Source of the DNA: Diaminobutyricibacter sp049994905
GTDB taxonomy: Bacteria > Actinomycetota > Actinomycetes > Actinomycetales > Microbacteriaceae
Direction of reading: 5' to 3'
Assembly: GCF_049994905.1 (NCBI RefSeq)
Contig: NZ_CP188258.1
Location: forward strand, 620,001-684,000
DNA: 64,000 nt
Both the position numbers and the translations under genes were made by a program. Below are positions 59,426-64,000 of this stretch, in pieces (within the stretch, counting starts at the first letter, position 1; each line of letters starts with the position of its first letter). The notes below the pieces were generated by a model. The model saw only the letters and a program-made list of their open reading frames with translations, was not told the DNA's origin and ran no database searches.

Positions 59426-59453
59426 TGTACTTGTATACTTGTTTGCAAGTACA
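59426..59453. promoter_or_regulatory. GntR-type operator, inverted repeat TGTACTTG-N12-CAAGTACA
   Basis: Eight-bp perfect arms at 59426-59433 and 59446-59453, with an inner ACTTG-TTTG-CAAGT palindrome overlapping the right arm. Lies in the divergent gap between the lactonase and GntR genes. AT-rich sequence here also fits promoter elements. Likely bound by the adjacent GntR protein. Confidence 0.75.
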
Positions 59454-59472
59454 GCCGGTGAGAGGAACCGTC

Positions 59473-60231
59473 ATGTCGGCCGAGTCGCCATCACCTGATC
59501 CGGGTTCCAGGGTGCAGGCTAGGGGGCGACCCTTCGAGGTGTTCGGCGAGCTGAGCCCGCCATCCCCGCCACCGCCGGGTGGCCGACGGTCCGACTGGGT
59601 CTACGACGAACTCAGCGAGGCGATTCGAAGTCTTCGCCTGCCTCCGGGGGCCGCGTTGTCCGAACCGGCTGTGGCCGCCTGGCTCCAGGTCAGCCGGGCC
59701 CCCGCGCGCGAGGCGATAACCCGGCTGGCGGACCACGGGCTGGTCACTGTCGTTCCACAGGTGGGCACGCAGGTCGCGCCGATCTCGATGCGGTCGGTGA
59801 AAGATGCGGTGTTCATCCGGAACGCACTGGAGACCAGTGCCTTCCAGGATGCGATCGGCAAGAAAGACCTCGAGACACGAGAACTGCAGATCATGGTCGA
59901 CCGCAACCGGCAGGCCGGACTCGACAAAGATCCGGACGCGTTCTTCGAAACCGACGAGCGCCTGCATCAGCTCGTATTCGCATTGGCCGGCGTTCCCCAC
60001 GTGTGGGACCTCGTTCGCGGAACGAAGCTCCAGCTCGACCGGCTGCGGCACCTGAACCTCGAGGCGGCCATCGACTATCCGGAGGTCGTGCGCGAGCACC
60101 AGCAGATCGTCGATGCGCTCGACAATCGCAATGAAGCCGATGGCGTCGAGATCATCCATCAGCACTCGTATCGCATCCTCGGGGACACCGAGGAGTTGCG
60201 AAGGAAGCACCAGGAGTACTTCACCCCCTGA
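59473..60231 (+). CDS. GntR family (FadR/FCD) transcriptional regulator
   Basis: 252 aa. Winged HTH at about 40-110 (DWVYDELSEAIRSLRLPPGA, QVSRAPAREAITRLADHGLV), then an all-helical FCD ligand domain with metal-binding residues (DERLHQLVFALAG, HQQIVDALDN, HQHSYRIL). FCD regulators of uronate genes (UxuR/ExuR type) fit the neighbouring mannonate dehydratase cluster. ATG with GAGAGGA upstream; a Pro-rich first 35 residues precede the HTH. Confidence 0.9.
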   Translation: MSAESPSPDPGSRVQARGRPFEVFGELSPPSPPPPGGRRSDWVYDELSEAIRSLRLPPGAALSEPAVAAWLQVSRAPAREAITRLADHGLVTVVPQVGTQVAPISMRSVKDAVFIRNALETSAFQDAIGKKDLETRELQIMVDRNRQAGLDKDPDAFFETDERLHQLVFALAGVPHVWDLVRGTKLQLDRLRHLNLEAAIDYPEVVREHQQIVDALDNRNEADGVEIIHQHSYRILGDTEELRRKHQEYFTP

Positions 60232-60260
60232 GCGCCGCCTCTTCCGGAACCGAGAGCACC

Positions 60261-60280
60261 TACGCCGCGCACGCGGCGTA
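60261..60280. terminator. 8-bp hairpin between convergent genes
   Basis: TACGCCGC, loop GCAC, GCGGCGTA: a perfect stem 30 bp after the GntR stop and 11 bp from the anti-sigma-like stop. Probable bidirectional terminator. Confidence 0.65.
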
Positions 60281-60290
60281 AACCAGAGCA

Positions 60291-60503
60291 CTACGCCGAC
60301 AGGGCGGCGAGCAGGCCCTCGAAGTCGTTGCGGCAGCCCTCGCACCCTTTCAGGTGCGCTGCGATTCCGGGGTAGCGCTTCGCCGCATCCAGGCCGGCGA
60401 GGATGAGCTCGACGTAGACGTGCATCAGCGACATCGTCTTGTCGCAGCCGGCGTCGTCCGGCTCTGTGCGCAGGAAGGCCGAGAGGCTGGAACGTGCGCT
60501 CAT
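60291..60503 (-). CDS. Zinc-finger anti-sigma-factor-like small protein
   Basis: 70 aa. HLKGCEGCRNDFEGLLAALS carries the His-x3-Cys-x2-Cys motif of ZAS-type anti-sigma factors. No transmembrane part, so it would be a soluble regulator. Its start overlaps the end of the ECF sigma gene (ATGA), so it is its obvious partner; it could release the sigma factor on redox stress. Confidence 0.78.
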   Translation of the reverse strand: MSARSSLSAFLRTEPDDAGCDKTMSLMHVYVELILAGLDAAKRYPGIAAHLKGCEGCRNDFEGLLAALSA

Positions 60504-61171
60504 CGCGTCTCCCTCCCGTCGGCTTCCAGATACCCGTTAGTGACAAGGTAGACCCGCAACTTTCGCCGCGCATCGAACACTGTTTTGTAGAGGGCGCCGC
60601 GCGTGGACTTCATACGGAGCGCCAGGGCGTCGATCGGGATGCCGTCGACGACAACTGCGAGGAACACCTGGCGCTGCCGCCGCGACAGTTGCGTTTCGAC
60701 GGCATCCCGCACGGCCGCGAGCAGCTCGGCATCCTCTGACGCGTCTTCAGGCGAGATGCCGAGGCGGTCGGGCAGTCGCTCCCAGTCGGGGCCCTCGAGC
60801 GGAACGGTCGGATGCTGCCAGAAGTGCCTGCCCACTTTGGTCGACACCTCGAACATGGCGAATTTGCACGCCCAGGTCGTGAAGCGGCTCTCCCCGCGGA
60901 ACTCGTGGAGTCGGCGGATGACCGCGATCACCGCATCCCCCGCCGCCTGGTGCGCAAGGTCGTCGAGTTCGGGCCCCGCGACACGTATCGCGGCGGCACG
61001 TCGCTGCACCTCGCTGTGCGACACCCGCAGCAGCAGTTCGTAGAGGCGATTGGTCGCCTCCCGTTGCACGGCTCCGCCCGCGGTGAGCGTACGTCGCCAC
61101 TCGGCGGTCTCGGCCTCGGCTTCGGGGGAGGGGCGCCACGGCGGCTGCGGAATCGCGTCGGTGGCGTCCAT
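60500..61171 (-). CDS. ECF-type RNA polymerase sigma factor
   Basis: 223 aa. Region 2 (ELDDLAHQAAGDAVIAVIRR, HEFRGESRFTTWACKFAMFE) and region 4 HTH (LSRRQRQVFLAVVVDGIPID, ALALRMKSTRGALYKTVFDA RRKLR) are clear, joined by a longer than usual linker. It is co-translated with the zinc-finger protein and divergent from the secreted propeller gene, a possible target. Confidence 0.88.
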   Translation of the reverse strand: MDATDAIPQPPWRPSPEAEAETAEWRRTLTAGGAVQREATNRLYELLLRVSHSEVQRRAAAIRVAGPELDDLAHQAAGDAVIAVIRRLHEFRGESRFTTWACKFAMFEVSTKVGRHFWQHPTVPLEGPDWERLPDRLGISPEDASEDAELLAAVRDAVETQLSRRQRQVFLAVVVDGIPIDALALRMKSTRGALYKTVFDARRKLRVYLVTNGYLEADGRETR

Positions 61172-61307
61172 GTGCTCGATGCTACGGGGTCGCGCCCGGG
61201 CGTGAACCTGAGATTTCGCTGAGCGCGGCGGACCCGGCGCGTAAGCATCTGCGTGCCGCCGTCACTAACGCGGGGAAGCACCACCATCGAAGCAACGAAG
61301 GAGAATC

Positions 61308-62441
61308 ATGAGAACCGCAGTTCGTCTTGCTTTTGCGGGAGTGGCGGCCATCGCCGCGACCGCGCTCTTCGCCACCCCAGCGCTCGCCTCGCCGGCGCCT
61401 GCCGGATTCGATCATCCGGCCTCCGCCGTCTTCGTGCAGACCGACGGCCTCACCGGCAATGCCGTCGTCGCCTACGACCGGGCGCCCGACGGCTCCCTCC
61501 ACCAGGCCGGCACCTATGCGACCGGCGGACTCGGCGGGCAGCTCGCGGGTTCGGTCGTCGACCATCTCGCATCGCAGGGGTCGCTCGTCTACGACCGGGG
61601 ACTGCTGTACGCGGTGAATGCCGGCAGCGACACCGTGACGGTCTTCGCGGTTCGCGGTGACCGGCTCCTGCGCATCGAGACGCTCGGCTCCGGCGGAGCC
61701 TTCCCGGTCAGCGTGGCGACGCACGGCGCGTTCGTCTACGTGCTGAACGCGCGCAACGGCGGCACCGTGCAAGGGTACGTGCGGCTCGGCGACCTGCTCG
61801 TGCGGATTCCGTCCTGGAATCGCGCACTGGGCCTGAATGCCGCCCAGACACCCGAGTTCACCAGCACCCCCGGGCAGGTCGCTTTCACGCCTGACGGGTC
61901 GAAGCTCGTCGTCACGACGAAGGGTAACGGCAGTGCGATCGACGTCTTCGCGGTGAGCCGTTTCGGAGCCTTGTCACCCCAGCCGGTGAAGAATGTCGAA
62001 TCGGGTGCTGTTCCGTTCGCGGTGACCTTCGACGCAGGCGGGCACCTGGTCGTCGCCGAGGCCGGAACCAACGCGGTCGCGACGTTCAGCATCCAGGCCG
62101 ACGGCACCCTCGCACTGGTCGCACAGGCCGCGACGGGCCAGGCCGCGACCTGCTGGATCGCTGGAACCGGAGCATCCCTGTTCGCCTCGAACGCTGGAGG
62201 CAACAGCCTTTCCGGCTTCCGTGACGTCGGCACCGGGTCGCTCGTAGCGCTCGGCAACACGCCGACCGACGTGGGAACGGTGGATGCGGCGGTCTCCGGA
62301 GACGGCAACTTCCTCTACGTGCAGACCGGCAAGGCGGGCATCGTCGACGCGTTCCGGATCGGGGCGGGCGGCAGCCTCACCGCGGTCGGCTCGGTCGTCG
62401 TGCCCAACGGTATCGGCGGGGAGGGAATCGCAGCCCTTTAA
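61308..62441 (+). CDS. Secreted beta-propeller protein (lactonase/YncE-like)
   Basis: 377 aa with a Sec signal (FAGVAAIAATALFATPALAS). Repeated blades such as LLYAVNAGSDTVTVFAVRGD, HLVVAEAGTNAVATFSIQAD and FLYVQTGKAGIVDAFRIGAG are the six-to-seven-bladed 6-phosphogluconolactonase/YncE-like pattern; the Gly/Ala-rich C-terminus ends GIGGEGIAAL. Function unknown. GAAGGAG precedes the ATG. Lies divergent from the ECF sigma gene. Confidence 0.82.
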   Translation: MRTAVRLAFAGVAAIAATALFATPALASPAPAGFDHPASAVFVQTDGLTGNAVVAYDRAPDGSLHQAGTYATGGLGGQLAGSVVDHLASQGSLVYDRGLLYAVNAGSDTVTVFAVRGDRLLRIETLGSGGAFPVSVATHGAFVYVLNARNGGTVQGYVRLGDLLVRIPSWNRALGLNAAQTPEFTSTPGQVAFTPDGSKLVVTTKGNGSAIDVFAVSRFGALSPQPVKNVESGAVPFAVTFDAGGHLVVAEAGTNAVATFSIQADGTLALVAQAATGQAATCWIAGTGASLFASNAGGNSLSGFRDVGTGSLVALGNTPTDVGTVDAAVSGDGNFLYVQTGKAGIVDAFRIGAGGSLTAVGSVVVPNGIGGEGIAAL

Positions 62442-62452
62442 GGCGCGGATCC

Positions 62453-62508
62453 GAGGGGTGCGAAAAGTGGCGTTCGCCAGCGCGTTCAGACCACTTTCCG
62501 CACCCCTC
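62453..62508. repeat. Inverted repeat, 18-bp arms (GAGGGGTGCGAAAAGTGG type)
   Basis: Arms 62453-62470 and 62491-62508 pair at 17 of 18 positions with a 20-bp loop. Left arm equals 3413-3430. It starts 11 bp after the propeller stop, so it may serve as terminator as well as being a dispersed element. Confidence 0.75.
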
Positions 62509-62544
62509 ATAGGTGTTCGCCCCGCCCGGTGGGAGGATCGTGCC

Positions 62545-63567
62545 ATGACCGAGCCCGACCTCTTCTCCCTGCCGAAGGCCGAACTGCACCTGCACATCGA
62601 GGGCACGCTGGAGCCCGGCCTCGCGTTCGAACTCGCCGACCGCAACCGCATCCCTCTGCCATTCGAATCGGTCGACCACCTCGCGTCCCAGTATGACTTC
62701 ACGAACCTGCAGTCGTTCCTCGACCTGTATTACGCCACGATGAACGTTCTGCGGACCGAAGACGACTTCGCCGAGCTGACCCGCCGCTACCTGAAGCGCG
62801 CGACCGAGCAGGGTGTGCGCCACGCCGAGATCTTCTTCGACCCCCAGGCGCACGTCGCGCGCGGGGTGCCGTTCGAAGCGATCGTCGACGGGATCGGTGC
62901 GGCGCTCGCCGAAGCGGCCCGCGACCAGGACGTGTCGGGCGGCCTCATCCTGTGTTTCCTCCGCGACCACTCGGTCGACAGTGCGCAGAACATCCTCACC
63001 GCCGCACTCGACCGCGTCGACAGCCTGATCGGCGTCGGACTCGACTCGGCGGAGGTCGGCTACCCGCCATCCCTTTTCGCGGCGGTTTTCGACCGGGCCC
63101 GCGCCGCCGGCCTGCACGCCGTCGCCCACGCCGGCGAGGAGGGCCCTGCCTCATACATCAGCCAGGCCCTCGACGTGCTGCAGGCCGAGCGCATCGACCA
63201 CGGCATCCGTGCCGTCGACGACCCCAGGCTGGTCGAGTTCCTGGCCGAGGAAGAGATCGCGCTCACCGTCTGCCCCCTGTCGAATGTGCGGCTCCGTGCC
63301 GTGCCCGACCTGGCCGCGCATCCGCTTCGCGCCCTGATGGATGCGGGCGTGCGCGTCACGATCAACTCAGACGACCCGGCGTATTTCGGCGGCTACATCG
63401 GCGACAACTTCGTGGCGGTCAGCGATGCGCTCGGGCTCACCGCCCTCGAAGCGATGCGGCTCGCGCAGAACTCGGTCGAAGCGGCTTTCGCTCCGCTCGA
63501 CCGCAAGGTCGCGCTGTTGCACGAGATCGATGGATGGGCGAAGCAGGCGGGCGTTCCGCTCACCTGA
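62545..63567 (+). CDS. Adenosine deaminase family protein, probably adenine deaminase
   Basis: 340 aa, TIM-barrel zinc deaminase. LPKAELHLHIEGTLEPGLAF (two metal His), AVAHAGEEGPASYI (metal His and catalytic Glu), AERIDHGIRAVDDPRL and INSDDPAYFGGYIGDNF (metal Asp). The last motif, with Ala-Tyr-Phe after DDP, is the adenine-deaminase (AAH1-like) version rather than adenosine deaminase. It would feed adenine to hypoxanthine. GGGAGGA precedes the ATG. Faces a cytosine deaminase. Confidence 0.87.
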   Translation: MTEPDLFSLPKAELHLHIEGTLEPGLAFELADRNRIPLPFESVDHLASQYDFTNLQSFLDLYYATMNVLRTEDDFAELTRRYLKRATEQGVRHAEIFFDPQAHVARGVPFEAIVDGIGAALAEAARDQDVSGGLILCFLRDHSVDSAQNILTAALDRVDSLIGVGLDSAEVGYPPSLFAAVFDRARAAGLHAVAHAGEEGPASYISQALDVLQAERIDHGIRAVDDPRLVEFLAEEEIALTVCPLSNVRLRAVPDLAAHPLRALMDAGVRVTINSDDPAYFGGYIGDNFVAVSDALGLTALEAMRLAQNSVEAAFAPLDRKVALLHEIDGWAKQAGVPLT

Positions 63568-63582
63568 CCGGCGGCGCGGCCG

Positions 63583-64000
63583 TCACTCCTCGCCGATGTC
63601 CTCATTCCAGAGCGTCGGGTTCGCCTCGATGAACGCGCCCATCATCGCGATCAGTGCCGGGTCGTTGACGATGGTCAGGTCCACGCCGTTCTCGGCCAGC
63701 CAGTCCTGGCCGCCGAGAAAGCTGCGGTCGTCGCCGACGATGATCCGTCCGATACCGAACTGGCGCACGAGGCCGGAGCAGTACCAGCACGGCGACAGGG
63801 TGGTCACCATGACGGTGTCGCGGTAGCTGCGCTGGCGGCCGGCGTTGCGAAAGGCGTTCGTCTCGGCGTGCATGGACGCGTCGCCGTCCTGCACCCTGCG
63901 GTTGTGCCCGCGGCCCAGCAGGCGGCCGTCTGCTGTGAACAGCGCAGCGCCGATCGGGATGCCGCCCTCGTCGGCGCCGAGCCGGGCCTCCTCTGCTGCG
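63583..64000 (-). CDS. Yeast-type cytosine deaminase, 5' end beyond window
   Basis: Zn-dependent nucleobase deaminase; 139 codons are present, start outside. GGIPIGAALFTADGRLLGRG, then SMHAETNAFRNAGR (His, proton-shuttle Glu) and TLSPCWYCSGLV (two Cys) build the zinc site. The end (TLWNEDIGEE) and order match yeast Fcy1 (ending DWFEDIGE) rather than bacterial CodA. Cytosine to uracil salvage is inferred. Convergent with the adenine deaminase. Confidence 0.85.
   Translation of the reverse strand, partial: AAEEARLGADEGGIPIGAALFTADGRLLGRGHNRRVQDGDASMHAETNAFRNAGRQRSYRDTVMVTTLSPCWYCSGLVRQFGIGRIIVGDDRSFLGGQDWLAENGVDLTIVNDPALIAMMGAFIEANPTLWNEDIGEE

Overview
The window is GC-rich, densely coding DNA of a high-GC Gram-positive actinobacterium. 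A member of the Microbacteriaceae is most likely. Pointers are the small DUF7882-type protein at 32.6-32.9 kb, actinobacterial-type gas-vesicle genes (gvpO/G/F/L/K plus SRPBCC), a fused pcaL gene, frequent GTG/TTG starts and many ATGA/GTGA gene overlaps. The family assignment is an inference from gene content; no rRNA is present.

Layout. 0-3.4 kb: LacI-type regulator, APC permease and amidohydrolase (truncated by the window edge) on the minus strand, with a perfect 12-bp operator-like palindrome. 3.4-8.5 kb: Ser/Thr kinase, EamA exporter divergent from a CGNR regulator, a Baeyer-Villiger-type flavin monooxygenase and a DUF1801 protein. 8.5-9.5 kb: a decayed stretch with an 18-bp tandem repeat, a pstB 3'-end remnant, a 79-bp near-perfect palindrome and short repeats. 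9.5-16.9 kb: a histone H1-like Lys/Ala-rich protein, then a 1320-aa membrane NRPS with the architecture of epsilon-poly-lysine synthetase, coupled to an M1-type peptidase and facing a phosphopantetheinyl transferase. 16.9-25.5 kb: small housekeeping and hypothetical genes, a tRNA-Arg(ACG), gene fragments, TMEM175 and DUF805 membrane proteins and a large secreted protein with a lysyl-oxidase-like N-terminus. 25.9-32.6 kb: a ten-gene gas-vesicle cluster with unusual GvpA-family fusions (zinc ribbon; PH-like domains) and very acidic repeat proteins. 33-34.3 kb: an SDR and an SRPBCC protein related to the one in the gas-vesicle cluster.

34.4-44.8 kb is a sugar or amino-sugar catabolic island: SIS-domain protein, ABC importer, two PfkB kinases, an amidohydrolase, a class II ketose-bisphosphate aldolase, a GH4 glycosidase and a DeoR regulator. 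A shared operator-like motif links its two divergent promoters. 45.1-46.4 kb holds a DUF1801 protein and an F420-type NADP oxidoreductase. 46.4-54.8 kb is a complete 4-hydroxybenzoate/protocatechuate (beta-ketoadipate) operon: IclR regulator, pobA, pcaH, pcaG, pcaB, pcaL, pcaI, pcaJ, pcaF, nearly every junction overlapping. 54.8-60.2 kb is a hexuronate-type cluster (two SDRs, mannonate dehydratase, a mutarotase-like DUF4432 protein, SMP-30 lactonase) with a divergent GntR regulator and a clear inverted-repeat operator. 60.3-64 kb: an ECF sigma factor with a zinc-finger anti-sigma-like partner, a secreted beta-propeller protein, an adenine/adenosine deaminase and a yeast-type cytosine deaminase cut by the window end.

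No CRISPR array, rRNA operon, prophage or intact transposon was seen. The most distinctive systems are the gas-vesicle cluster with its non-standard fusions and the Pls-like polyamino-acid synthetase locus.
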